A stretch of DNA of 64,000 nucleotides from NCBI GenBank assembly GCA_014843695.1, contig CM026386.1, positions 16,269,489-16,333,488 on the forward strand. Reading direction: 5' to 3'. A program made the translations under genes and the position numbers. Every line of letters begins with the position of its first letter. Positions within the stretch are counted from its first letter, which is position 1. Below are positions 10,572 to 22,352 of the stretch, piece by piece. The stretch is from Archivesica marissinica. Taxonomy: Eukaryota; Mollusca; Bivalvia; Venerida; Vesicomyidae. A model generated the notes under the pieces. That model was not told the origin of the DNA, did no database searches, and saw nothing but the letters and a program-made list of their open reading frames with translations.

Positions 10572-13500
10572 AATGATGTGTAATGCTGCTCGGTGGGTGT
10601 ACAGAATGTTGTCGGAGGCTCATGTACTCGGGGATGTGTAATGCTGCTAGGTGGGTGTACAGAATGTTGTCGGAGGCTCATGTACTCGGGGATGTGTAAT
10701 GCTGCTCGGTGGGTGTACAGAATGTTGTCGGAGGCTCATGTACTCGGGGATGTGTAATGCTGCTAGGTGGGTGTACAGAGTGTTGTCGGAGGCTCATGTA
10801 CTCGGGGATGTGTAATGCTGCTAGGTGGGTGTACAGAGTGTTGTCGGAGGCTCATGTACTCGGGGATGTGTAATGCTGCTCGGTGGGTGTACAGAATGTT
10901 GTCGGAGGCTCATGTACTCGGGGATGTGTAATGCTGCTAGGTGGGTGTACAGAGTGTTGTCGGAGGCTCATGTACTCGGGGATGTGTAATGCTGCTAGGT
11001 GGGTGTACAGAGTGTTGTCGGAGGCTCATGTACTCGGGGATGTGTAATGCTGCTAGGTGGGTGTACAGAATGTTGTCGGAGGCTCATGTACTCGGGGGAT
11101 GTGTAATGCTGCTAGGTGGGTGTACAGAGTGTTGTCGGAGGCTCATGTACTCGGGGATGTGTAATGCTGCTAGGTGGGTGTACAGAGTGTTGTCGGAGGC
11201 TCATGTACTCGGGGATGTGTAATGCTGCTAGGTGGGTGTACAGAGTGTTTGTTGTGGGATGTGTAATGCTGCTAGGTGGGTGTACAGAGTGTTGTCGGAG
11301 GCTCATGTAAACGGGGGATGTGTAATGCTGTTAGGTGGGTGTACAGAATGTTGTCGGAGGCTCATGTACTCGTGGGATGTGTAATGCTGCTAGGTGGGTG
11401 TACAGAGTGTTGTCGGAGGCTCATGTAAACGGGGATGTGTAATGCTGCTAGGTGGGTGTACAGAGTGTTGTCGGAGGCTCATGTACTCGGGGGATGTGTA
11501 ATGCTGCTTGGTGGGTGTACCGGATGTTGTCGGAGGCTCATGTACTCGGGTATGTGTAATGCTGCTAGGTTGGTGTACAGAGTGTTGTTGGACGTTCATG
11601 TACTCGGAGGATGTGTAATACTGCTCTGTGGGTGTACAGACTGTTGTTGGATGCTCATGTACTCTGGGGGATGTGTAATGCTGCTCGGTGGGTGTACAGA
11701 ATGTTATTGAAGGCTCATGTACTCGGGGGATGTGTAATGCTGCTTTGTGGGTGGACAGAGTGTTGTCGGAGGCTCATGCACTTGGGGATGTGTAATGCTG
11801 CTCAGTGGGTGTACAGTGTTGTCAGAGGCTCATGTACTCGGGGATGTGTAATGCTGCTAGGTGGGTGTACAGAGTGTTGTCGGAGGCTCATGTACTGGGG
11901 ATGTGTAATGCTGCTAGGTGGGTGTACAGAATGTTGTCGGAGGCTCATGTACTCTGGGGGATGTGTAATGCTGCTAGGTGGGTGTACAGAGTGTTGTCGG
12001 AGGCTCATGTACTTGGGGATGTGTAATGCTGCTAGGTGGGTGTACAGAGTGTTGTCAGAGGCTCATGTACTTGGGGATGTGTAATGCTGCTAGGTGGGTG
12101 TACAGAGTGTTGTTGGAGCTCATGTACTCGGGGATGTGTAATGCTGCTAGGTGGGTGTACAGATGTTGTTGGATGCTCATGTACTCGGGGATGTGTAATG
12201 CTGCTCGTGGGTGTACAGAATGTTATTGGAGGCTCATGTACTCGGGGATGTGTAATGCTGCTCAGTGGGTGTACAGAGTGTTGTCAGAGGCTCATGTACT
12301 GGGGATGTGTAATGCTGCTCGGTGGGTGTACAGAGTGTTGTCAGAGGCTCATGTACTCGGGGATGTGTAATGCTGCTAGGTGGGTGTACAGAGTGTTGTC
12401 GGAGGCTCATGTACTCGGGGGATGTGTAATGCTGCTTGGTGGGTGGACAGAGTGTTGTCGGAGGCTCATGTACTCGGAGGATGTGTAATGCTGCTAGGTG
12501 GGTGGACAGAGTGTTGTCGAGGGCTCGTGTAAATGGGGGATGTGTAATGCTGCTCTGTGGGTGTACAGACTGTTGTTGGATGCTTATGTACTCTGGGGGA
12601 TGTGTAATGCTGCTAGGTGGGTGTACAGACTGTTGTTGGATGCTCATGTACTCTGGGGGATGTGTAATGCTGCTCGGTGGGTGTTCAGAATGTTATTGGA
12701 GGCTCATGTACTCGGGGGATGGTAATGCTGCTCAGTGGGTGTACAGAGGTTGTCAGAGGCTCATGTACTGGGATGGTTGGCTGTGGGTGAGAGTGTTGTC
12801 GAGGGCTGTGTATGGGGGATGTGTAATGCTGCTCTGTGGGTGTACAGAGTGTTGTCGGAGGCTCATGTACTCGGGGATGTGTAATGCTGCTTGGTGGGTG
12901 GACAGAGTGTTGTCGGAGGCTCATGTACTCGGGGATGTGTAATGCTGCTAGGTGGGTGGACAGAGTGTTGTCGAGGGCTCGTGTAAATGGGGGATGTGTA
13001 ATGCTGCTCGGTGGGTGTACAGACTGTTGTCGGAGGCTCATGTACTCGGGGATGTGTAATGCTGCTAGGTGGGTGTACAGACTGTTGTCGGAGGCTCATG
13101 TACTGGGGATGTGTAATGCTGCTCGGTGGGTGTACAGAGTGTTGTCGGAGGCTCATGTACTCGGGGGATGTGTAATGCTGCTTGGTGGGTGTACAGAGTG
13201 TTGTCGGAGGCTCATGTACTCGTGGGATGTGTAATGCTGCTAGGTGGGTGGACAGAGTGTTGTCGAGGGCTCGTGTACATGGGGGATGTGTAATGCTGCT
13301 CGGTGGGTGTACAGACTGTTGTCGGAGGCTCATGTACACGGGATGTGTAATGCTGCTAGGTGGGTGGACAGAGTGTTGTCGGAGGCTCATGTACACGGGG
13401 ATGTGTAATGCTGCTCAGTGGGTGTACAGAGTGTTGTCGGGGCTCATGTAAACGGGGATGTGTAATGCTGCTCGGTGGGTGTACAGAATGTTGTCGGAGG

Positions 13501-14010
13501 TGATGTACTCGGGGTGTGTTGTGTGGTGGTGGTGTTGTGGGTTGTGGGATGTGTAATGCTGCTAGGTGGGTGGACAGACTGTTGTCGGAGGTTCATGTAC
13601 ACGGGGGATGTGTAATGCTGCTAGGTGGGTGTACAGACTGTTGTCGGAGGCTCATGTACTCGTGGGATGTGTAATGCTGCTCTGTGGGTGTACAGACTGT
13701 TGTCGGAGGTTCATGTACTCGTGGGATGTGTAATGCTGCTCTGTGGGTGTACAGAGTGTTGTCGGAGGCTCATGTACTCGTGGGATGTGTAATGCTGCTA
13801 GGTGGGTGTACAGAGTGTTGTCGGGGGCTCATGTACTCGGGGGGATGTGTAATACTGCTTGGTGGGTGTACAGAATGTTGTCGGAGGCTCATGTACACGG
13901 GGGATGTGTAATACTGCTTGGTGGGTGTACAGAGTGTTGTCGGAGGCTCATGTACACGGGGGATGGGTATTGATGTTTTGTGTATTGTCGGAGATTCATG
14001 TATGCAGCGA
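10572..14010. repeat. 58-bp minisatellite, about 58 copies
   Basis: The unit has the pieces GATGTGTAATGCTGCT, GGTGGGTGTACAGA, GTTGTCGGAGGCTC and ATGTACTCGG. The first kilobase is nearly uniform. From 11.3 kb onward, units vary in the spacer (CTCGG, CTCGTGG, AACGG, CTCTGGGG) and in TCGGAGG versus TTGGATG. Units around 12720-12830 and 13500-13550 are damaged by deletions. Because 58 is not a multiple of 3, open frames drift and no real protein is implied. Confidence 0.96.
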
Positions 14011-14396
14011 TGTGCTCGAGTTGTTATAATGTTGTGACACATTAGTTGAATGCAAGAAACTGATACGGACAATAATTTCTATGCTGCTGGGTACAGAATA
14101 TTGACTTAGTCATACAAATTGTGGATGTGCTTAAATTCAGGCCACATATACTTTCTAGCGTTACTAGCTTCACGCGTCTAGTCACTTGTGGAAAGTCCAT
14201 AATCAGTGTATCTTTCAACATCATCACTATGCATAAGCATATCTATCTTTTAGTATTGTATGAATTATCTCCCCTGACAAATACTCCCTCTCCATCATTA
14301 CAGAAGTGGGGAAAAAACTTGAACTAGAGCTATATAACACACATAATTTATTTGGTCATGTTAATATTAATTCATATGATATTTATATTTGTCTAT
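14011..14396. other. Non-coding stretch
   Basis: No gene or clear repeat seen between the 58-bp array and the piggyBac element. Confidence 0.5.
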
Positions 14397-14782
14397 TTAA
14401 CTCTTTCGGCGCCAAATATATAGTGAAAAGTTTCCCTCAGCGCCAGATATACTTTTGGCATTTCTAATAAATCAATAGTGACTATAATAAAATATCCATA
14501 TTTTTTTTAAGATATCACCATGATATTTTGGCAGTGTGCTAAACTGCAATTTATTGTTGGGTATGATCTATAAAAATTGTTAGTTCATTTCCAATATAGT
14601 AATTTGGAAAAAAAGAAAATTGTCCAATATATGACATAAGTCTCTAAAATAGATATATATTAATGCAGGTCAACAGTTTCTCATTATGTTCACTAATATG
14701 TGCAACCACATGCCGATACTGTGCAGTCAATCTGAGCTGTCGATGCACATACATTTATCAATTTTGTAATTTATGCACAATC

Positions 14783-14977
14783 CTATACCAGCTTGCTGGT
14801 GAAAGTTTTTGTGAGTATGAAATATCTCATGACATGGAACAGGACACATTGGAATGTTACATTGTTTCCTCTTCCAACCAGGTTACGGGAACTACAGACA
14901 GCACAATCAGGCCAGCCTGTATGACCAACTCTGGGAAAGTTTTGGTCCTCACACAATCCAGCCATCAAAATCATCAC
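14783..14977 (-). pseudogene. piggyBac transposase C-terminal cysteine-rich domain, frameshifted
   Basis: The minus strand reads NFPRVGHTGWPDCAVCSSRN and continues to FQC. In the neighbouring frame it continues MCPVPCHEIFHTHKNF. Together these follow the C-terminal zinc-finger pattern of piggyBac transposases (CxxC, then C, then CxxxC followed by YH/FH and KNF). The switch of frame within the domain shows decay. The catalytic core upstream is missing, so no active enzyme can be made from this copy. Position just inside the left end of the element agrees with transcription from right to left. Confidence 0.72.
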
Positions 14978-15366
14978 CTGAAAAAAAATGCATATGCATG
15001 AATAGTACAGATAAATTAACTAATAAACATGATTGTCTGTATAAAGGTAGCTTCAAATATAAGCCTTGACACAAATAGAATCAACTTAGAAGATGTAAAT
15101 ACTATAAAATGCTGATTATCTATATAACACTCAATATGTCACAGTATTGGTGCACCAAAATTCGGATATACAAAATTCGGATACATACTGAAAACAGGTG
15201 TGTCACTTACTTCAGTAGGGAAATACTTTGTTTGATATACAATTTATGTTGTAAACAACATCATAACTATTCATTGCTACCAACACAACTCTACAATCTC
15301 GTCTTGAACAATGATAGACTATGTTTAGGCCAGAGAACACAATTTACCTATTTCGGATGTAGTACT

Positions 15367-15512
15367 TCATCCTGAGGACTGTTCAGAAACAGTTTCTTCT
15401 GACAAGACATCGCTGGAATCATTAGAGGAGGAATCTGAATCCAGCTGTCGCTATCAACCATTTCGGCCGCTTCTGTACACGTATACCTCCGTCGGCCGTT
15501 TGGGGTCGCCAT
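15367..15512 (-). pseudogene. piggyBac transposase N-terminal leader, frameshifted
   Basis: ATG at 15512 on the minus strand begins a peptide with RRRYTCTEAAEMVDSDS, a typical piggyBac N-terminus (basic start, YT-E-A motif, then acidic serine-rich run). After about 23 codons the natural continuation, SDSSSNDSSDVLSEE, lies in the next frame and ends at TGA 15367-15369. It is followed by the C-terminal remnant only about 400 bp away, so the catalytic domain has been deleted. Confidence 0.65.
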
Positions 15513-16013
15513 ATTGGATTGTACTAAGCAATCAGCAATTATCTAGTGTCTTTATCGAGTCGTATTTTGATCAATTTTACGTTTTTTTCACTTTTTGTTC
15601 CGCTTTTATTTCAACTAGATGTGTTTTGAACCTCCGGCTGAAGAGTTTGTGTTCCGTGATAAAATTATGTTGTGATAATAGCTCTATAAAATGATACGGT
15701 AAGAATGTCGCAATTATGCGACTGTGGCGGTTTACCAAGTAGTCGCAATTATGCGACTGTGACGCCAAAAGAGTTAAGCTAATTTACTGTTTTTCAAATT
15801 ATTCTTATACTTATAATTAGTATTTTGTGATGGTAGATGTCATATTTTAATACTTAAAAATATATATCTTTAGTGACATAGTATATACTTGCATATAGTA
15901 TATGACATACATTCATGGTTTTAGAGAATAGTCAAAATGAATGTTTATATATACAATGACTACATAATGCATATAATTAGCACAATATGGTAACGATGTT
16001 CACTGTGACAAGA

Positions 16014-18210
16014 CAGGTGCGTAGCTGGGCGTACGCACGTACGCATGTGCGTACGTAAATTTTGACAGGTCGGAAACATGAAAATGCGAAAAATGCAATA
16101 AAAAATGAAGCCTAAGGGGGGTGAGGGGTCAAATGTTTATTATCTTCAACAGTTATAACATATATCTACAATTATGTGACACGACTGTTCGATATCTAGA
16201 GCCGTCCAAAGCATGCTTACGAAGAGAGATAACCCGGACTTGACTTCACGTTTATGTTTGATAAGATCAGATATTGTCCCTTCTATTCGTCATTTTCTCT
16301 AAGAGTAGACTCCCTTAGTTTAGCGTTCATTCATCTATTGTAAAAAAGTGTAACAGTGCCCCATTCTTTGGCTTCATAGCAGACGAGGCCACCGACTCTT
16401 CCACAATTGAGCAGATGGCTCTATGTTTGCGATATTTCGACTACGATACACTAGCCGTACGTGAAGATGTCATTACGTTCGCCGAATGCGACGCCACGAC
16501 TGGTGAATCACTTTCCGATGCATTTCTGAAGAACTTGAGACTTGCAGGCGTAGACGTAGATAAAATGAGGGGCCAGGGATATGATGGCGCTTCGAACATG
16601 TCCGGGAAGTTCCGTGGGGTACAAGCACGAATTAGACAGTCGCTGCCCAAAGCAGTGTACACTCATTGCAAAGCGCATTGCTTAAATTTAGCTATAGTAC
16701 ATGCGTCGGAAGAGCCGTTGGCCAGGAATATGATGAACACAGTTCAAGAAATTGCGTTTTCCTTTAATTATTCCGCGAAGCGACTATTGCAATACAAGGA
16801 AACGCTAGCGAATGATGCCGGAAGTAAAATTGCCATGGAGCATAGAACAAAATTACAATCCCTGTGCGAAACAAGATGGGCAGCAAGAGCGGACACGCTG
16901 AACACCTTCCAGTCTTCATACATAACGGTCGTGGAGGCACTGGATGACCTCTGTCTACACTATGGCGATAGCAAGGCCGGTGCATACAGAATAGCCATCA
17001 TGCAGTTCGGGTTCATCGTGTGTCTTGTAGCTATAGAACATGTGCTCTCGGGATTAATGCCACTGTCCAAAATGTTACAAAACAAGTCATGTGACCTTAT
17101 TGAAGCTGTCAAAGAAGCTAACGTCATCACTCGCCAAGTTACGGATGAGCGAAATGATCCAGCTGTGTGGGATGTCCTGTACGCGAAGGCTGTTGAAATG
17201 GCAGAGGCTGTTGATGTGCAACCATCACGACCTAGAGCCCCGAATAATCGGCGTCAGTAACATCGTCAAAATGCTCCGGCAGATACCGTTTCTGACTACT
17301 GGAAGGGAAACATGTACTTACCTTTCGTCGATCATTTGGTAACAGAACTATCTGATCGTCTTATTGAGGATGGCGACAGATTCAATGCCCAATTCCTGAT
17401 ACCAGGCGATATAGGTAATCTTACCGAGGATATAATTGCGTCCATATATAAAACATTTGAGGAGGATCTCCCCGCGGTTGATTTTGAAGACTTCAAACGG
17501 GAAGTGTCTCGCTGGAAAGTTAGGTGCGCTGGTGACACTGAAGTTCACGCCACCATAGGTGACACGCTGGCACACACGCCTAGGGAGCTGTACCCCAACG
17601 TTTCAACATGTCTGCATATTTTGCTGGCGATGCCTGTTTCAACTGCCACCGCAGAAAGATCGTTCAGCAGCATGCGCCGCTTGAAAATGTACCTTCGGTC
17701 AACCATGACAACAGGCAGATTGTCGTGCCTAGGACTGATGAACATTCACAGGGACAAAGAGATAAACACTGACATGGTTATCGATGTCTTCGCTAGATGG
17801 AAGGAGCGGCGCCTTGCCTTTGTGTTTCGTGTCTAAGTAATAGTTTAGAGCGCTGTACGTCAGTCTGTACGAAGAGATAATTCCCGAGATTTAGCGAGAG
17901 GATTATCGATCGTACAGGCTGAAAACAGTGCTCTAACTATTTTGTGTCACCCCCATGCCCGTACCATGTCTCTACTTGTAATAACACATCTTGGTTAAAG
18001 TCACTTGGTGTTCGTTTTCATTGTAAAAAAATCTCGTAAAACCCATTAATTTAAACTATTTGCAGCAGTATTTTGTGTACATATAAGTTGTGAAATAAAC
18101 TCTAAAACTCACCTACGGCTGTATAGCAAAAACAAAATTCCGGGGGAGCATGCCCCCGCACCCCCCTAGCGCCGGTGCGTATCCACATTTTAGTCCCAGC
18201 TATGCGCCGG
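16014..18210 (+). mobile_element. hAT transposon, 5'-deleted
   Basis: The ends CAGGTGCGTAGCTGGG and (reverse complement) CCGGCGCATAGCTGGG are imperfect inverted repeats of hAT type. CAAGA occurs just outside both ends and may be part of the target duplication. The right subterminal region carries GGGGGAGCATGCCCCCG and ACCCCCCTAG, a feature I associate with many animal hAT elements. The interior contains a transposase reading frame missing its N-terminus and interrupted by one stop. TIR boundaries are approximate. Confidence 0.78.
16319..17836 (+). pseudogene. hAT transposase of the P52rIPK/ZMYM-like type (DUF4371 + hAT C-terminal), one nonsense codon
   Basis: One frame is open from 16319 to 17836 except for a TAA at 17258-17260. 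It starts abruptly in the catalytic domain (FFGFIADEATDSSTIEQM), then has GYDGASNMSGKFRGVQ, the hAT insertion motif CKAHCLNLA, and TRWAARADTL. After the stop come NAPADTV, PFVDHLVTEL and the dimerisation region YPNVSTCLHILLAMPVS followed by TATAERSFSSMRRLK. The likely acidic residues are the Asp of IADEATD, the Asp of GYDGA and the Glu of AERSFS. The stop falls in a conserved RRQ-HR stretch, so a single nonsense change is the simplest explanation. The BED/TTF zinc finger and most of the N-terminal half are absent. It is therefore non-functional, although quite well preserved downstream. Confidence 0.88.
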
Positions 18211-18902
18211 CAAGATGATATCACTTTAATGTTATGCTTTCTAATTGCCTAAATTGTAATCTTAAAACATGTTTAGACATACCAACTATATAATGATATA
18301 CATATCTGTCATAAAGCAGAACTCCATTTTCTATATACTGAAAGCCATAGATACGTATGGCCAGAAGTTGTGATGGATAGTTTTGCTATTTTTTGACATT
18401 TTGGTAATATTTCATAAAAGTATCATTTTATGTCTTCAACCCTGTTTTTATACATAACCAAAAATATAGATAGATAAAACAGGTCCTGATTGAACATATT
18501 AAGTTTAGAATTTGCTTGAAATATTTGTCTGGTGTCGGAAAATACAGTGAAACTAGTCGTGCTATACCAGTAGTACACTAAAATAATATCCTTTTAGTGA
18601 CATTTAGCTAGTAAATAATGCTGATGAATGGTAAAGTGTACACAGTGCATATAAATGTTGTTGTATACAGAGTGTGAACGAGAAAATACCGTCATTTATT
18701 CCTATATAACGTCAATGCATCTATCCATTCCCTTACCTTATGGCACATCTGTCCAGTCCCCTTTGTAAACATTTTCTGACGCATTCAATTTTTAAACAAA
18801 TTCCCATCACATAAATATCAACGCCCCCAGAAATTAGCATTAAAATTCAACTTGTGAATTGGCCATGAGTAATCATCGTGTTACAGTTTAATATATTTAT
18901 TA
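18211..18902. other. Non-coding stretch
   Basis: AT-rich. No gene or repeat seen. Confidence 0.5.
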
Positions 18903-19100
18903 CAATTTCCATACACATCCACTATGTCTAATTCCATCGGACCAAACAAAATACTTTGATATAACCGAAGTTTGACTTAACGAAATTGGATATAAATGAA
19001 GGTTATGTAAAATTATAATGTCTGAAACGGGACTTTGATCCGACTTTGAGATAACCGGATAATTCGACATAACCGACTTTGACATAACGGATGTAGACTG
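18903..19100. mobile_element. Tigger/pogo-like MITE, copy 1
   Basis: About 200 bp. The right end GACATAACGGATGTAGACTG followed by TA is intact. The left end is worn but still shows ACATCCACTATGTC. The interior shares GTCTGAAACGGGACTT, AACAAAATACTT and CGACATAACCG with the copy at 58082-58274. TA on both sides fits IS630-Tc1-mariner insertion. It has no coding capacity. Confidence 0.75.
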
Positions 19101-19169
19101 TAGTGTCCTCACGCATGTAAATCAAGCCTGATAATTATATGAATTCATAGTTTAACTTTTACATTTGTT

Positions 19170-19275
19170 GTAATTATTCGAGCGTTGGAATTAGATTCGA
19201 ATGGTCCCGGGTTCGATATTCGGTAGGGGCACTTATGTAGTGTCCTTGAGGAAGGCACCCCACACAGATTGCTTA
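19170..19275 (+). repeat. tRNA-derived SINE, family E
   Basis: A box B (GGGTTCGATATTCGG) followed by a CACTTATGTAGTGTCCTTGAG body matches the minus-strand copy at 25640-25802 (reverse complement CACTTACGTGGTGTCATTGAG). The head is diverged. The hairpin just downstream may belong to the same element. Confidence 0.5.
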
Positions 19276-19325
19276 ATACTGGTTAATTGCTTAACCCATT
19301 TCATTCTGGATACCGTTCAAACAGT

Positions 19326-19400
19326 ATTTGCAAAGAACATAGAGTCAGATCAATCGCCACGGAACGTGCCGTCTGATCAGGCTCTATGCTGTTTGCAATA
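19326..19400. repeat. Fold-back sequence, 26-bp imperfect arms
   Basis: The left arm TTTGCAAAGAACATAGAGTC pairs with the right arm GCTCTATGCTGTTTGCAA, with a GATCA/TGATC continuation. The loop itself contains GCCACGGAACGTGCCG. Such hairpins recur as dispersed repeats in some bivalve genomes, but only one copy is present here. Confidence 0.6.
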
Positions 19401-20026
19401 GACTTTAATAGAGTAATAGACATCATCATTTCACAAGCCTCCAGACAACACGTATCTCTAAATACTATCCTCCGACAAGTACATCAAATACTGCATTACA
19501 AATCTGGCGTTTTAAGCTTAGAAAACAATGGTTAGTCATTTATTACATATGATATAGATAATTAGATATGGAAATGAATTGTATGTAAACATTTAAAAAA
19601 TATTATTTATTTCTAAAGATAAAAATGCTAGCAAGTTGATGAAGATAATGCGGCAAAGGTTAACGATATTCATGCTTGTTGCCCAAACATAGCCTGGGTT
19701 CCAAGTCTGTTGATGACACAAGATGATCCTAGTGGCAATCACTCACTATGAACGAAGACAGTAACACCACATACAATATGTACAACAATTTAATTATACA
19801 ACAATTCGATAAACTATTTATATATACAATGACTAAAATAATGCAACAGTTGACTCTATCACGTGCACTGCGTTAATTGCCGGGTCGGCTGAATCCATGT
19901 TCATTATAAGTCTCTGCTGACTGTATCTAAATAAACAAGTGCTTGAAGTTTGGTAGGTAGATTAATAGTTTTATACTCATGTCCTAGTCTATAGGTACAC
20001 TATCATGCTTCCCCATTCATTATGGG
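19401..20026. other. Non-coding stretch
   Basis: No gene seen. Confidence 0.5.
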
Positions 20027-20136
20027 TATGTGGTGACTCCGTGTCTAGCTCCGGTCTGCAGCCCCACTTAATTACGTTCTGTGACGTTCGTTCTTCAATT
20101 CCTCCGGTTGAGTTCCGGGTATGTGGCGACTCCGTG

Positions 20137-20211
20137 CTAGTTCCAGTATACAGTCCCACTTATCCACGTGCTCATTGCCGTTGGTGATGTGTCGTCGCCC
20201 ATCTAGCGAGT
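20137..20211. repeat. 75-bp direct repeat, copy 1
   Basis: Begins CTAGTTCCAGTATACAGTCC. It is identical to 20381-20455 except for one C/T difference. A more diverged relative (GGTATGTGGTGACTCCGTG and CTAGCTCCGGTCTGCAG) lies at about 20026-20080. Confidence 0.85.
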
Positions 20212-20380
20212 ATGTGGTGACTCCATCCTTTGAAAGTTGCCCCACTCATTGGCATGTCTACCTGGCTAGCAGTGGTATGTCAACCTCCCAGGTTGCGAGC
20301 GGCTACAATATACGTATGCCAAATTAAGTGATAGTTCACCTTATACATGTTATATTGCATGTTCCTACCATTGACTTCCT

Positions 20381-20455
20381 CTAGTTCCAGTATACAGTCC
20401 CACTTATCCACGTGCTCATTGCCGTTGGTGATGTGTCGTCGCCCATCTAGTGAGT
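20381..20455. repeat. 75-bp direct repeat, copy 2, flanked by a short duplication
   Basis: Near-identical to copy 1, 244 bp away. It is bordered on both sides by ATTGACTTCCTC, which looks like a target-site duplication of a short inserted copy. Confidence 0.75.
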
Positions 20456-20872
20456 TCATCATTGACTTCCTCAGTCTATTCCACAAGTTGTAGCACCAGT
20501 TGATACCTCTGATTAACATTCAAATATCCAATATATAAAATGATTTGTTAAATGTATCAATGGTATAAATGTATCGTTGAGTAGTGATCATTAGCATTGA
20601 TCATTAACAAATACGTTACTGGATCAAAACAGTTCCATCATAGGTTATATCCTGTAAGCATTAACAGGCATCATAAACCACCATTCCGGTTAGTGGCCTG
20701 GTACATTTACAGCTAACGGACGGATGTCGTATCATACAACCGACGGATGCCGTAATTATACCCTATACATTCATGACAGCATCAAGTCAATAACAGTTTA
20801 ACCAACAACATCGATTCATTCAAAGTACACAACATTGTCACATGACGTAGACTCCTATCTTCACAATTAACT

Positions 20873-21108
20873 TGTTTCACAATCGAGTGAACTAAACCTC
20901 GATACTAAACAACAATGTCAATAATTTAATCAGACTGTAACCTAGGTAATACCAGTTTTACCAAAGAACCATGTTTCGCAATCGAGTGAACTAAACCTCG
21001 ATACTAAACAACAATGTCAATGATTTAATCTGACTGTAACCTAGTCAATACCAGTTTTACCAAAGAACCATGTTTCGCAATCGAGTGAACTAAACCTCGA
21101 TACTTGTA
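20873..21108. repeat. 99-bp tandem repeat, 2.4 copies
   Basis: TGTTTCGCAATCGAGTGAAC starts at 20972 and 21071, with the variant TGTTTCACAATCGAG at 20873, giving a period of exactly 99 bp. The opening words resemble the 3' tail of SINE families C and D (GTTTCGCAATCGAG), so the unit may have been seeded by a SINE tail. Confidence 0.85.
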
Positions 21109-21300
21109 TAAACACAGTTTAGTATTTAAATAAAATACCGTAGAACGACAATGTGATAACATAATCCACTTACTTTTAAACCGCTGGTTTTATATTTCTG
21201 ACCAAGACGTTTGCTACCCTTCGCTATATTCTGTCTATGTTGTCTGGTACAATATCTCAGTCATGTGGAGTTTTTATCAGTCGTCGTCACGCCATAACAC

Positions 21301-21336
21301 ATATGTGACCCACCATGGCATAATCAGTCACATGTC
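21301..21336 (+). repeat. Left terminal inverted repeat of the 6.16-kb element
   Basis: Starts ATATGTGACCCACCATGGCA and ends GTCACATGTC. Its reverse complement occurs at 27424-27459 with three mismatches. Weaker similarity (TTTTGAGT) continues inward. Confidence 0.8.
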
Positions 21337-22204
21337 ACTAAAAACAAGTTTTGAGTTAGTTACATATTCTGAATCTGTATAGTTTCAGCTTTACTGTGCT
21401 CCAATTCTTTTTGAAATACCTTGATTTTTGGCCGAGTTAGAGCAAAAAGTGTCTTGCCAAACATGGATACATTGTTTTGAGAAAATGGCCGTCAAAGATC
21501 GGATAATGTATTTTGAATACAGTAATCAGATCTCCCTAGCAACAACACCCTTAACTTCAAGATACAGATCTCATATTTTGCACACATTCAGCTTAGATGA
21601 TATACTAATAAAACAAATATGGTTGGTATGTTTAGGGTGGTTGAATTTCATGAAATTAATCAAATTAATTTGATGAAATTTAAATAACAAGACAGAAATT
21701 CGTGAAAAAACGTTAAAAAAAGTTTTTTTTATTAAAGATAATATTATTACTATAGATACATATGTACATTTGTATAACAGAAAATATTGATTTAAATAAT
21801 ATTAAAAGTCAAATTAACCCCTATGGTAGGGTCGGGCGACTAGAACCATACATATATACTTTATTTGGCCAGGTCTTCGGGGCTCATTCTAGGTCAGAGA
21901 TATTTTGGGTGAAGTGAGAAAGCGTGCGTGCTTGCGTCCTAAAATGATGTTCTAAATTTCTGCAAAATACAGTTAAAATGCACAGTATGACCATTAAATA
22001 CAACATTTGAATAGGAGGATTGCTTTATAATGAGCCAGTGTATCTTACTAGACAAAATCTTGTAAATGAAATGTAAAAATAAGAAAAAACATTTTTTAGG
22101 GAGAAGTAGGGCCCCTAGGGGCAAAGTCAGGGTCCCTAGGGCGACTATTTCACCAAAGTGGCCCTCTAGAATGAGTCCTGGTATTGCTGCCAAAGTGAAA
22201 AACA

Positions 22205-22210
22205 TTTATT
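22205..22210 (-). terminator. Candidate poly(A) signal of the DUF7869-like gene
   Basis: AATAAA on the minus strand, about 145 bp past the TGA of the gene and well inside the left inverted repeat. A plausible cleavage signal by position only. Confidence 0.4.
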
Positions 22211-22352
22211 AAAAAATTACCCAATGATGGAACAAAGTCTGATAGAAAATATAATTTTTTATAACACTGAAATGTTTGACATGAGTGTAACACCACTACA
22301 TGTAATTTGATGATGTAAGCCTGGAAAGAGTCTGATTTAAAAAATAATTTGT

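Larger units (their letters stand above)
14401..15773 (-). mobile_element. Internally deleted piggyBac element with TTAA target duplication
   Basis: TTAA lies at both edges (14397-14400 and 15774-15777). The ends CTCTTTCGGCGCCA and, reverse complemented, CTCTTTTGGCGTCA are inverted repeats matching at 12 of 14 positions. TTAA duplication is the hallmark of piggyBac. A second subterminal copy (GCGCCAGATATACTTTTGGC) lies near the left end, and a near-palindrome GTCGCAATTATGCGAC occurs twice near the right end. Remnants of a transposase lie inside on the minus strand: the N-terminus at 15512 and the cysteine-rich C-terminus around 14900. The 1.37-kb length is well short of an autonomous piggyBac. 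Confidence 0.85.

Noticed and set aside
10572..14010. CRISPR array
   Set aside because: The units are contiguous and contain no unique spacers, and the sequence is clearly animal. The same applies to the other arrays in the window.
14663..15001. Cysteine-rich 112-codon frame (plus)
   Set aside because: It is antisense to the piggyBac C-terminal remnant. The minus strand shows the real family motifs.
21428..21673. 81-codon frame (plus) near the left inverted repeat of the 6.16-kb element
   Set aside because: Opposite strand to the gene, no recognisable motif, ordinary AT-rich sequence.
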